Positions 41,325 to 49,023 of a stretch of DNA of 64,000 nucleotides are shown here, in pieces. Under the pieces are notes generated by a model. The model worked only from the letters and a program-made list of their open reading frames with translations, searched no databases and had not been told where the DNA came from. Made by a program: the position numbers and the translations under genes. This DNA comes from Chryseobacterium sp. BLS98 (GTDB lineage Bacteria; Bacteroidota; Bacteroidia; Flavobacteriales; Weeksellaceae): contig NZ_LFNF01000003.1 of the NCBI RefSeq assembly GCF_001045445.1, positions 868,001-932,000 of the forward strand, written 5' to 3'. Position 1 is the first letter of the stretch, and every line of letters begins with the position of its first letter.

Positions 41325-41528
41325 ATGACAGGAACAGTAAAATGGTTTAACGAAACAAAAGGTTTTGGTTTTATTACACCAGATGGGGGCGGAAATGATA
41401 TTTTTTGCCACCATACAGCCATTCAGGCATCAGGTCTTAGATCTTTAAAAGAAGGACAAGCGGTAGAGTTTGATCTTAAAGAAGGGAAAAAAGGACCTGA
41501 AGCAGACAATGTTAAAGTAGTAGGATAA
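41325..41528 (+). CDS. Cold-shock-domain protein
   Basis: A 67-residue single OB-fold RNA/DNA chaperone of the CspA family that melts mRNA secondary structure. [13 protein letters not shown] contains the RNP1 motif (KGFGFI, residues 12-17). RNP2, normally V-F-V-H-F, reads DIFCHHTAI (residues 25-33), replacing Val with Cys and the conserved Phe with His. The closing part ([23 protein letters not shown]) is typical. It is a stand-alone gene followed by a terminator. The start lies about 24 bases after TATCTTCA, a possible promoter element. Confidence 0.95.
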   Translation: MTGTVKWFNETKGFGFITPDGGGNDIFCHHTAIQASGLRSLKEGQAVEFDLKEGKKGPEADNVKVVG

Positions 41529-41552
41529 TAAACTTATTAAGATATTGTTAAG

Positions 41553-41580
41553 AAAAGCTGCCGTTTAGGCGGCTTTTTTC
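41553..41580 (+). terminator. Terminator of the cold-shock gene
   Basis: AAAAGCTGCC pairs with GGCGGCTTTT (one wobble), loop GTTTA, then T run. Confidence 0.85.
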
Positions 41581-41646
41581 ATTAATATATCCCAAATCGT
41601 TTCTCTCTCAGCCCAATTTCCATTACTGAAAGTAGCCTTACTTGTT

Positions 41647-41672
41647 ATTCATGTACCGAATTCATGTACCGA
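41647..41672 (+). repeat. Tandem 13-bp repeat upstream of the UbiB-like kinase gene
   Basis: ATTCATGTACCGA occurs twice in tandem without interruption (41647-41659, 41660-41672), 63 bases before the start codon. It could be a regulator-binding site. Confidence 0.85.
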
Positions 41673-41734
41673 TTAAAATAAAATAACAATAGGAACAGTT
41701 TTTGGAGTAATTTGCATTAACTATTTAGGAATAT

Positions 41735-43384
41735 ATGTTTGATAAACAGCAAAGGAAACTGAAAAGGTCGGCCAGGCTTATTTCCGTACTCAGTAAATAC
41801 GGGTTTAAAGATATGCTGGCGAGGATGAATACAGGAAATAAACAGGATACAGTTTCTGTTGATCCGGATGAGGTTATTTCTAAAGGAACGGTATACGAAA
41901 GAATCAGGCTGGTATTGGAAGAGCTTGGCCCTACGTTTGTAAAGCTGGGGCAGACCTTCAGTAACAGGGAAGATCTCCTTCCGCCGGAGCTTATTCAGGA
42001 GCTGCAGAAGCTTCAGGATAAAGTGGATACGGTGGACATGAACGTAGAAGAAATCCTGGAAAATGAGTTCAACATATCCGTTAAAGATCATTTTCAGGAA
42101 ATTCAGAAGCAACCTTTAGCTACTGCTTCCATTGCCCAGGTTTATAAAGCGGTTTTGCTGGATGGAAGTCCTGTGATTCTCAAACTAAAGAAATCTGATG
42201 TACAGACCGTTATTGAAGACGATTTACTTCTTATAAAAGATCTCGAAAAGATTGTTTCCGCCTATTCTGAAATTGGAGAAAAGCTTAATCTGAAACAGGC
42301 CATTTCCACTTTTGAAAAATCTTTACTGGAAGAAGTCTCTCTGGTCAACGAAAAAGAAAATATCCTGCATTTTGCACGGAATTTTAAAAACAATAAAGAA
42401 ACCTATGTTCCGAAAATCTATGAAGAATATTCCAATAACAATATTCTCTGTATGGAATTTATCGACGGGATTAAGGTAACCGATAAAACAGCTCTTTTAG
42501 CCCATAATATTGACCCTGTAAAAGTCTCAGAAGTAGGATTGAGGCTGTTTGTATCTCAAATCCTGGATTATGGGTTTTTCCATGCCGATCCGCATGCCGG
42601 TAATATCCTCGTGAAAAAAGACGGGAAAATCGTTTTTATTGATTTTGGTGCCGTAGGAAAAATTCAGCCGAACGATAAGGAAATCCTTGAAAGCCTCATT
42701 GTAAGCTTTGTTGCTAAAAATTCGCATAAAATTGTGCGGCAACTCAAAAAAATGGCTGTCAGCTACGAAATTCCGGATGAAAGAAGATTTGAAAACGATG
42801 TGGAAGATATTCTGAATTTTGTACACAGCTCATCGCTGCAGGATATCAACGTTCAGGTGATCATCAATAAAATGAAAGATATTCTGAAGGACAACAGGCT
42901 CCATATGCCGGACTATTTTTATCTTTTGTTTAAAGGAATCAGCCTGATAGAGGGAGTTGGAAGAACAATCAATCCGAATCTGGATATTGTGAAAAGCCTT
43001 CATCCTTACACCAGAAAAATCCTGACCAAAAAGATCAAACCCAAAAATCTTTTAAAAACAGGAATGGACCGGATGATGAATTTCACAGATAATGTAGATG
43101 AAATTCCCAAAGAACTCAGATCGGTACTCCAGAAGCTGGATGATAATAAATTTACGGTTTCCAGCGAGATTAAAAATATTGAAAAGACCAATCAGCTGAT
43201 CAAATCAAGTGTGGTCAATTTAATTCTGGCCATGATCCTCGGAGCCAATATTATTGCCACAGCAATTGTTTTTGTTTCAGAATCAGGACCAAGGATTGGG
43301 GAGCTGTCTCTGGTTGCGGTTTTAGGTTTTGTATTTTCTATTATATTGATTTTAGTACTTTTATTGAGAGTGACGAGGAAATAA
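41735..43384 (+). CDS. UbiB/ABC1 (AarF, COQ8-like) atypical kinase
   Basis: A 549-residue membrane-associated protein of the UbiB family, needed in other bacteria for quinone biosynthesis or lipid homeostasis. It contains the KxGQ motif (FVKLGQTFSNREDLLP), the alanine-rich nucleotide loop (PLATASIAQVYKA), the Lys of VILKLKK, the catalytic loop (FHADPHAGNI) and the metal-binding DFG in FIDFGAVG. The last ~50 residues are two hydrophobic helices that anchor it to the membrane (SVVNLILAMILGANIIATA; AVLGFVFSIILILVLLL). Bacteroidota use menaquinone, so a role in menaquinone or isoprenoid metabolism is possible. Confidence 0.93.
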   Translation: MFDKQQRKLKRSARLISVLSKYGFKDMLARMNTGNKQDTVSVDPDEVISKGTVYERIRLVLEELGPTFVKLGQTFSNREDLLPPELIQELQKLQDKVDTVDMNVEEILENEFNISVKDHFQEIQKQPLATASIAQVYKAVLLDGSPVILKLKKSDVQTVIEDDLLLIKDLEKIVSAYSEIGEKLNLKQAISTFEKSLLEEVSLVNEKENILHFARNFKNNKETYVPKIYEEYSNNNILCMEFIDGIKVTDKTALLAHNIDPVKVSEVGLRLFVSQILDYGFFHADPHAGNILVKKDGKIVFIDFGAVGKIQPNDKEILESLIVSFVAKNSHKIVRQLKKMAVSYEIPDERRFENDVEDILNFVHSSSLQDINVQVIINKMKDILKDNRLHMPDYFYLLFKGISLIEGVGRTINPNLDIVKSLHPYTRKILTKKIKPKNLLKTGMDRMMNFTDNVDEIPKELRSVLQKLDDNKFTVSSEIKNIEKTNQLIKSSVVNLILAMILGANIIATAIVFVSESGPRIGELSLVAVLGFVFSIILILVLLLRVTRK

Positions 43385-43570
43385 GAAACGGTGCGGGTTT
43401 CGGGTTTTGGGTTCTGGGATAAAGGATGAAGAGTTTAGGTTAATGAATGGTGAAGTGTATTTCCACTAACTTCTAACTTCTAACTTCTAACTTCTAACAT
43501 CAACCTCGTACCTCGTAACCCGGAACTCAAAACCCGAAACACCCACATCCAACCTCTCAATTTAAATACC
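43385..43570. repeat. Composite repeat region: GTTTCGGG arms and TTCTAAC tandem
   Basis: GTTTCGGGTTTTG (43397-43409) is the exact reverse complement of 43528-43540. Between the arms lie four tandem TTCTAAC units (43471-43498), and TACCTCGTAACC-type words precede the right arm. It fills the gap between the UbiB-like gene and the helicase. Confidence 0.9.
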
Positions 43571-43578
43571 TATCTTTG
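43571..43578 (+). promoter_or_regulatory. Putative -7 element of the helicase gene
   Basis: TATCTTTG lies only 4 bases before the ATG, implying a leaderless or nearly leaderless mRNA. No TTG is present at the expected distance. Confidence 0.55.
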
Positions 43579-43582
43579 CACC

Positions 43583-44935
43583 ATGGAAAAACTCACTTTT
43601 GCGGATTTTGACCTGCCGGTTAAAATTCTTGATGTTTTAGCGGATCTGGAATTGTTCGAACCTACACCCATTCAGGAAAAGAGCCTAGGGCCTATACTTT
43701 CCGGAAGGGATGTGATGGGGATTGCACAAACCGGAACCGGAAAAACATTAGCCTATCTTCTGCCCGTTCTTAAAACATGGAAATATAACAAAACAGGGAA
43801 TCCTACTGTTTTGATCCTTGTTCCTACAAGAGAACTGGTGGTTCAGGTCGCTGAAATTGTTGAGAAACTGACCGAAAATATGACTGCAAGGGTCATTGGA
43901 ATATATGGAGGGAAAAATATCAATACTCAGAAATTATTATTTAATGACGGATGTGATATTCTGGTGGGTACTCCGGGAAGGGTAATGGACCTTGCCATTG
44001 ATAATGCCATTTCATTAAAAGAAGTTCAGAAGCTGATCATTGATGAGTTTGATGAAATGCTGAACCTGGGTTTCAGACCGCAGCTTACCCATATTTTTGA
44101 AATGATGAAGCCGAAAAGACAGAATATCCTTTTCTCGGCTACCATGACGGAAGCAGTAGATGAGATGCTGGACCAGTACTTTGCCAGTCCTGTAGAAATT
44201 TCTCTGGCAAAATCAGGAACACCTCTTGAAAAAATAGAACAGACCGGTTATAAAGTAGAAAACTTTAATACAAAGATCAATCTTCTTGAACATTTACTGA
44301 AGAGCAACAAAGACATGTCCAAGGTGTTGATTTTCACCAATAACAAGAAAAATTCTGATCTTCTTTTTGCTAAAATTGATGAACTTTTCCCTGAACAGTT
44401 TGATGTGATTCACTCAAATAAATCTCAGAATTACAGGCTTAAAGCGATGAAGAGATTTGAAAATGAAGAGATCAGAGGACTGATTACTACCGACGTAATG
44501 GCCAGGGGTCTTGATATTTCAAATATTACCCACGTTATCAATTTCGAAACCCCTGAAATTCCTGAACAGTATATCCACAGAATAGGAAGAACGGGTAGAG
44601 CGGATAAAGATGGTAAAGCGGTTACTTTTGTGACTAGAAAAGAAGAAGCTTCCATACTTGATATTGAGCTTTTAATGGATAAAGACCTTAAGTTTGCCGA
44701 TTTCCCTGCAGAGGTGAAAATAAATCCTAAAAAGATCGCTTCTGAAGAAGAGGTGATTGTGATGAAAAATCCTGCACAGGTAAAGCTGAATGAAGGAGGA
44801 GCAGCATTTCATGAGAAAAAGGATAAAAATAAAAAAGAAAACTGGGGAGGACCATCCAAAAGAAAAGCTCCCAAAAAATTCGGGGCTAACAGAGCCCAGC
44901 AGAAAGCTATATCGAAATCTAAAAGAAAGAAATAA
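43583..44935 (+). CDS. DEAD-box-family ATP-dependent RNA helicase
   Basis: A 450-residue cytosolic RNA helicase. The Q motif is FEPTPIQ (25-31) and motif I is AQTGTGKT (48-55). PTREL follows at 81-85 and TPGR at 130-133. Motif II reads DEFD (154-157) instead of DEAD. Motif III is SAT, and motifs IV-VI include VLIFTNN, ARGLDI and HRIGRTGR. The basic C-terminal tail (KRKAPKKFGANRAQQKAISKSKRKK region) is a typical RNA-binding extension. Relatives act in ribosome assembly, mRNA decay or cold adaptation. The cold-shock gene lies two genes upstream, though this may be coincidence. Confidence 0.94.
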   Translation: MEKLTFADFDLPVKILDVLADLELFEPTPIQEKSLGPILSGRDVMGIAQTGTGKTLAYLLPVLKTWKYNKTGNPTVLILVPTRELVVQVAEIVEKLTENMTARVIGIYGGKNINTQKLLFNDGCDILVGTPGRVMDLAIDNAISLKEVQKLIIDEFDEMLNLGFRPQLTHIFEMMKPKRQNILFSATMTEAVDEMLDQYFASPVEISLAKSGTPLEKIEQTGYKVENFNTKINLLEHLLKSNKDMSKVLIFTNNKKNSDLLFAKIDELFPEQFDVIHSNKSQNYRLKAMKRFENEEIRGLITTDVMARGLDISNITHVINFETPEIPEQYIHRIGRTGRADKDGKAVTFVTRKEEASILDIELLMDKDLKFADFPAEVKINPKKIASEEEVIVMKNPAQVKLNEGGAAFHEKKDKNKKENWGGPSKRKAPKKFGANRAQQKAISKSKRKK

Positions 44936-44962
44936 AAAAAATCCCTTAACGGGATTTTTTTT
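44934..44962. terminator. Bidirectional terminator between helicase and SGNH hydrolase genes
   Basis: An exact 12-bp stem of eight A and TCCC with its complement (44934-44945/44951-44962), loop TTAAC. Confidence 0.92.
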
Positions 44963-44972
44963 GTTATAAATA

Positions 44973-45629
44973 TTATTTCATATAAGGTTTCATCACCTTC
45001 GCCCAGACGGAATACCCTTCAGGTGTTAAGTGAAGCATATCTTCCACAAAAAGGTCTCTTCTTACATTCCCGTTGGCATCCTCCATCGCCTTTGTAATAT
45101 CAATGAATTCAGCATTAGGCTCTTTTTTCATGAAAGCGGCAATTTTTTTATTCGTTTCCTTCATCTGCGGCCAAAGAATTTCGCGGCTTGGCGAATATTT
45201 TATGGAAATAAAATCTACCTCAATATTGGGGAATCTTTCACGGATCTTTTTATAGAATGTTTTAAATCTGTTGACCACTACCTTTGCCTTCAGGTCATGA
45301 TTATCCGCAAAGTCATTATCACCGCAGTAAATAATGATCTGCTTAGGTTGATATGGGCTTAGAAGATCATCTGAAAAATCATTCAGATCCGTTATTCTTG
45401 ATCCTCCAAAACCTCTGTTGATGATTGTTTTTCCGGGGAAATAACTGGCAACATCAGTCCATTTGGTGAATGATGAGCTTCCAATCAATAAAATAGCATC
45501 TTTAGGCGGTGGATTTTCCTGATCAGCTTTTTTGAAATTTTGAATGTCCTGCCAGAACATTGGTTTTTGGTCCTGTGAAAAGAACAGGGTAAAATACAGC
45601 AACAGGAATGCTGAAAGAATCTTCTTCAT
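44973..45629 (-). CDS. SGNH/GDSL-family exported hydrolase
   Basis: A 218-residue protein with a signal peptide (MKKILSAFLLLYFTLFFSQ). The start is the ATG at 45629; a TTG at 45638 is less likely. The SGNH blocks are visible: the nucleophile Ser in LLIGSSSFTKW, the Gly in RGFGGSRI, the Asn in YCGDNDF, and Asp/His near the C-terminus in DMLHLTPEGY. It is thus a periplasmic or extracellular esterase, perhaps acting on acetylated polysaccharides. It faces the helicase gene across a shared terminator. Confidence 0.92.
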   Translation of the reverse strand: MKKILSAFLLLYFTLFFSQDQKPMFWQDIQNFKKADQENPPPKDAILLIGSSSFTKWTDVASYFPGKTIINRGFGGSRITDLNDFSDDLLSPYQPKQIIIYCGDNDFADNHDLKAKVVVNRFKTFYKKIRERFPNIEVDFISIKYSPSREILWPQMKETNKKIAAFMKKEPNAEFIDITKAMEDANGNVRRDLFVEDMLHLTPEGYSVWAKVMKPYMK

Positions 45630-45662
45630 TGTAATCAATTTTAAATATCTTATAAATGTAAT

Positions 45663-45687
45663 AAAAAACTCCCGAAAACCGGGAGTC
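45663..45687 (-). terminator. Terminator of the lipocalin-like gene
   Basis: ACTCCCG (45668-45674) pairs with CGGGAGT (45680-45686); on the minus strand a T run follows. Confidence 0.8.
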
Positions 45688-45692
45688 TGTAT

Positions 45693-46154
45693 TTATCTTT
45701 TGTAGCTAACATAGGTCAGATCGGCAACACCATCACCGTCCTGATCAAAGGAGTTGAATAATTGTGCCAGTTTCAGATCATGGCTGGTGAGCACTTCCAC
45801 TCTGTACCATCTTTCAGTATCATTGTCATTTTTTATACTCAGGAGCTTAGACTCTTCAGTATAAGTGTATTTACCTTCAGTTTTTCCTGCCATCTGGCAT
45901 TCAAGTCCCACTTCGGAATAGTAGGTATAGCTTGTATAATAATCACTTCTGAAATGCAGAATGTTTTTAGCCTCACAGTCAGAAGGTGTTTCGGTCTTAA
46001 TTACTGTTTTATTGTCCTTTCCGGAAATAATTTCTATTTTGCTTACCTTCCAGTCTCCGCTCATCATTTCTAATTCATAAGCTTCGATATTGTCATCTTT
46101 ACAGGAAGTTAGTGCTAAAGCAGAAAAGGCAAATAAAAGTAGCTGTTTTTTCAT
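45693..46154 (-). CDS. Lipocalin-like lipoprotein
   Basis: A 153-residue lipoprotein with lipobox LALTSC (Cys at residue 18). The start is the ATG at 46154; a GTG at 46160 is possible but adds only two residues. After the Cys comes an acidic spacer and then a short beta-barrel-like pattern: LEMMSGDWKVSKIEII, ILHFRSDYYTSYTYY, GKYTYTEESKLLSI and WYRVEVLTSHDLKL. This alternation with GxW near the start is typical of small lipocalin-like domains in Bacteroidota. The ligand is unknown. Confidence 0.8.
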   Translation of the reverse strand: MKKQLLLFAFSALALTSCKDDNIEAYELEMMSGDWKVSKIEIISGKDNKTVIKTETPSDCEAKNILHFRSDYYTSYTYYSEVGLECQMAGKTEGKYTYTEESKLLSIKNDNDTERWYRVEVLTSHDLKLAQLFNSFDQDGDGVADLTYVSYKR

Positions 46155-46262
46155 TTTCACAAATTTAAGAATATGCTAAAATATAAATAAATTTGAAATA
46201 TTTGTAATGAAATCCAGCTTTTTTAAACGAATGTTTATAAATAAAAGAATTTTATAGGGATT

Positions 46263-46367
46263 GGGATGCGAGGTTCGGGTTTCGGGTTACAAATTTCGGG
46301 TTTTGAAAGCCTAATAATAAACTTTCAAGCCCCGGAAATTAACGCTGATACTCGAAACTCGCATCCC
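46263..46367. repeat. Composite inverted repeat between the lipocalin-like and dehydrogenase genes
   Basis: GGGATGCGAGGTTCG (46263-46277) is complementary to 46353-46367 with one mismatch. The inside carries GGGTTTCGGGTTAC words and a smaller GAAAGC/GCTT-type pair. Confidence 0.85.
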
Positions 46368-46373
46368 GCAACT

Positions 46374-47537
46374 TTAATAGCTCATCTCCACAATTTTATA
46401 AGCATCTTGAGGCGTCAGTTTTTTATATTCACCAAGGCCGGACCAGTTTCTGTCTGTAAATGCCTTTTCCACTCTTTCTGCAGTTCCTTTATAGTCTTCC
46501 GTATATTCCGAAAGTTTGGTTTTGATGTTCAGACTGTGGAAAAATTCCTCCATCTTTTTAATTCCCTGTTCTGCTTTTTCTTCCACTGTTCCGTCTTTAA
46601 TACCCCATACTCTTTCAGCATACTGAGCCAGCTTTCCTTTCTTGGTCTCAAAATTATAACGGTAATGGGAAGGGGCTATAACGGCTAAAGTTCTTGCATG
46701 GTCGATTCCGAAGTAAGCGGTCAGTTCATGGCCCATGGCATGTACAGCCCAGTCTGTGATCACCCCTTTCTGGATAAGTCCGTTAAGAGCCATCGTACAG
46801 CACCACATAAAATTCCCGGCAGCATCATAATCAAAATCATCAGCTAAAACTTTAGGAGCGGTTTCCTGCAGGCTGATCAGGATGCTTTCTGCAATTCTTT
46901 CCTGCAGATCAGCAGAAGAAGGAGCAGTCATGTATTGTTCCAGAACGTGGGTATAAGCGTCTGTAATTCCATTTACAATCTGGTTTTTAGGAATGGTTCT
47001 GATCACTTCCGGATCTAAGACAGAAAACTGAGGAAAAAGTCCGGGACCGCCGGAAGACAGTTTTTCATTGGTCTCTCTTCTTGAGATCACATAACCGGAA
47101 TTCATTTCAGAACCTGTTGCCGGTAAAGTCAGGATACTTCCGAAAGGCATTCCCTCACCTTCAAATGTTCTTACTGAATTTCTAAGAATGTCCCAAGGCT
47201 CACCGTCATAATTGGCAGCTGCTGAAAGGAATTTAGTTCCGTCAATAACAGATCCTCCACCTACAGCCAGTAGGTAACTGATGTTTTTTTCTTTGATAAA
47301 ACTTAAGGCATCCAGCAATACTTCATATTCAGGATTGGCAGGAACACCACCAAATTCATATAAATCATGATCTTTCAGAGCTTCTTTTACCTGATCGTAA
47401 ACACCATTGTTTTTGATGCTTCCGCCTCCGTAAATCATTAATATTCTGGCATCTTTTGCAACTTCGCGGGAAATTTTAGCGATTTCACCTTTTCCAAAAA
47501 GTATTTTTGTAGGATTTTTAAATTCGAAATTAAGCAT
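46374..47537 (-). CDS. Iron-containing alcohol dehydrogenase (YqhD/BdhA-like)
   Basis: A 387-residue NAD(P)H-dependent dehydrogenase reducing aldehydes or butanal-like compounds, with Fe2+ or Zn2+ at the active site. The start is the ATG at 47537 (MLNFEFKNPTKILFGKG). The nucleotide loop is VGGGSVIDGTKFLSAA. Metal ligands sit in GITDAYTHVLEQY (Asp, His) and in HAMGHELTAYFGIDHARTLA (His, His). TGSEMNSGYVIS is the conserved hinge. It has its own putative -7 element TAAATTTG on the minus strand (plus coordinates 47558-47565). Confidence 0.94.
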   Translation of the reverse strand: MLNFEFKNPTKILFGKGEIAKISREVAKDARILMIYGGGSIKNNGVYDQVKEALKDHDLYEFGGVPANPEYEVLLDALSFIKEKNISYLLAVGGGSVIDGTKFLSAAANYDGEPWDILRNSVRTFEGEGMPFGSILTLPATGSEMNSGYVISRRETNEKLSSGGPGLFPQFSVLDPEVIRTIPKNQIVNGITDAYTHVLEQYMTAPSSADLQERIAESILISLQETAPKVLADDFDYDAAGNFMWCCTMALNGLIQKGVITDWAVHAMGHELTAYFGIDHARTLAVIAPSHYRYNFETKKGKLAQYAERVWGIKDGTVEEKAEQGIKKMEEFFHSLNIKTKLSEYTEDYKGTAERVEKAFTDRNWSGLGEYKKLTPQDAYKIVEMSY

Positions 47538-47570
47538 TGTTCTAAATTTATTTGATTCAAATTTACGCAA

Positions 47571-47841
47571 TGCAATACGAAAACTGAGTTAATGAAATTT
47601 TAAAATTCCTATCAAAGCGTTTTATAATAACAATGTAGATTTTATTGGGCTGGCCGATAAGAGTTTGGCATAAAATGTTTCAAAAATTATCTAAGCTATA
47701 GAATTTTTTAACGCAAAGATGATGTTTCATCATATATTATTCTAAGAAAGCAAAGCGGGAATCAACTTTGTTGATTCGATGAAGCAGTCTTTTAAAATGC
47801 TGCAAAATGTGCGTAATCTGTGCAATCAGCGAGAGAATTTA
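47571..47841. other. Repeat-rich intergenic stretch
   Basis: No gene is seen. It holds small inverted repeats ATGATG/CATCAT (47719-47733) and GAATCAAC/GTTGATTC (47759-47777), plus the GCGTAATCTG word at 47811-47820. The region looks like the degenerate intergenic elements seen elsewhere in the window. Confidence 0.7.
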
Positions 47842-48453
47842 TTATTGGGAAGTCTGGTTGCAATTATCACTTTTGAAATAAGTACCGTTGTTTTTTGATT
47901 CAAGCTTTCCGTTTTTTCTGTTGATCTTTATATAATAAGATTCTTTATTTTCCGGGCAGCCTCTAGACTTTGAGAGGTACAGGTCAATATGTTTGTCTTC
48001 AATTTTATAGGATCCGCTGAGTTTATTACCGGTGTCTACTGAAAAGCCATAAGTTTTAGCCAGCAGAATAGCTTCCGGAAGATTGTCAACCGTTCCGATA
48101 AAATCTCTCAGTTGCTGTTCACTGGCAAAATATACAGCTCTGTCTTTTTTGCAGGCCAGAATATAGGTGAAACATTTTTCACCAATGCATTTCTGGAAAA
48201 AACCTTTCTCAGGAAAAGGTTCATTGATGGTCATGAAATCCGGCATCTGGCTTTCATAGATAACTGCTTTATCAGGATCCGGATCATTAGTCAGTACCCG
48301 CCAGTAGCCATAATCTTTATCAGGAACAATGAATGGATAGAGGAGTTCAATATTGTCAAGGATCTCGGGAATTTTCCTGAAATCGGCGGGTACTGTATTT
48401 TGACAAAGCAGCAGACCTGAAATAAGAAAAGAAATGATCGAAATAATTTTCAT
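47842..48453 (-). CDS. Exported protein of unknown function
   Basis: A 203-residue protein with a signal peptide (MKIISIISFLISGLLLCQN). No domain is recognised. The polar body contains four cysteines beyond the signal region, including a C-x4-C pair (KCIGEKCF), one in SRGCPENK and one near the C-terminus, so disulphides are likely in the periplasm. The opening (IPEILDNIELLYPFIVPDKDYGYWRV) has no family match I know. It lies 29 bases downstream of the lipoprotein gene at 48483 on the same strand, so the two are probably co-transcribed. Confidence 0.7.
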   Translation of the reverse strand: MKIISIISFLISGLLLCQNTVPADFRKIPEILDNIELLYPFIVPDKDYGYWRVLTNDPDPDKAVIYESQMPDFMTINEPFPEKGFFQKCIGEKCFTYILACKKDRAVYFASEQQLRDFIGTVDNLPEAILLAKTYGFSVDTGNKLSGSYKIEDKHIDLYLSKSRGCPENKESYYIKINRKNGKLESKNNGTYFKSDNCNQTSQ

Positions 48454-48482
48454 AATTATTATTTAAATAGAATATGCTTAAA

Positions 48483-48887
48483 TTATTGGAATATTATTTT
48501 ATAATATCCTTTTTCGTCAGTTACATCAATCCCTATGCCTGTAAATGTTAATTTATTAATCTGATACCCATCGCAGCCTCCTTTAAACTCTGATGACTGT
48601 ATTGAAAAATCAAAAGTTTTGACATTAGACTGGAAGTTGTATTTTTTTGTCCCATTATAAGCCCCCACATTTTCTAAAATGATTAAGTCGTCGGATGTTT
48701 TGGTTAATTGTATTTCATTCTGGTTTTCATCCTTAATTGAATAAGCAGTGAGTGTTCCGTTCGTGATCAGATTTTCATCATTAGAATCAACGAATTTAAA
48801 AGCTATCGTTTGAGGAGCATTATAACAATCTTCACCACAAGCCGTGAAAATAAAAGTCATTAAAAGGAATATGAAGATATTTTTCAT
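48483..48887 (-). CDS. Lipoprotein of unknown function
   Basis: A 134-residue lipoprotein with lipobox IFTAC (Cys at residue 17) and a second Cys shortly after. The body is beta-rich (AFKFVDSNDENLIT; YNFQSNVKTFDFSIQSSE). The pattern is reminiscent of Bacteroidota small surface lipoproteins of the immunoglobulin-like kind, but no domain can be named. It sits upstream of an exported protein in the same direction. Confidence 0.7.
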   Translation of the reverse strand: MKNIFIFLLMTFIFTACGEDCYNAPQTIAFKFVDSNDENLITNGTLTAYSIKDENQNEIQLTKTSDDLIILENVGAYNGTKKYNFQSNVKTFDFSIQSSEFKGGCDGYQINKLTFTGIGIDVTDEKGYYKIIFQ

Positions 48888-49011
48888 GAGATATGGATTA
48901 ATTTCTGTGAAAAGTAAAATTAATCATTAAACTGCTGTATTCAAAAAATAATTTTGTTGCTGTTCCTGCGTTTTTTTGTCATTTATCAATTCATTTAATT
49001 CCAAAATCCAT

Positions 49012-49019
49012 TACATTTG
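49012..49019 (+). promoter_or_regulatory. Putative -7 element of ppc
   Basis: TACATTTG ends 4 bases before the ATG at 49024. The -33 TTG is not found at the usual distance. If this is the promoter, ppc mRNA has almost no leader. Confidence 0.5.
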
Positions 49020-49023
49020 TTAT

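Noticed and set aside
46266..46688. A plus-strand frame across the repeat and the dehydrogenase gene
   Set aside because: It is antisense to the iron-dependent dehydrogenase and begins in repeat words, with no protein-like pattern.
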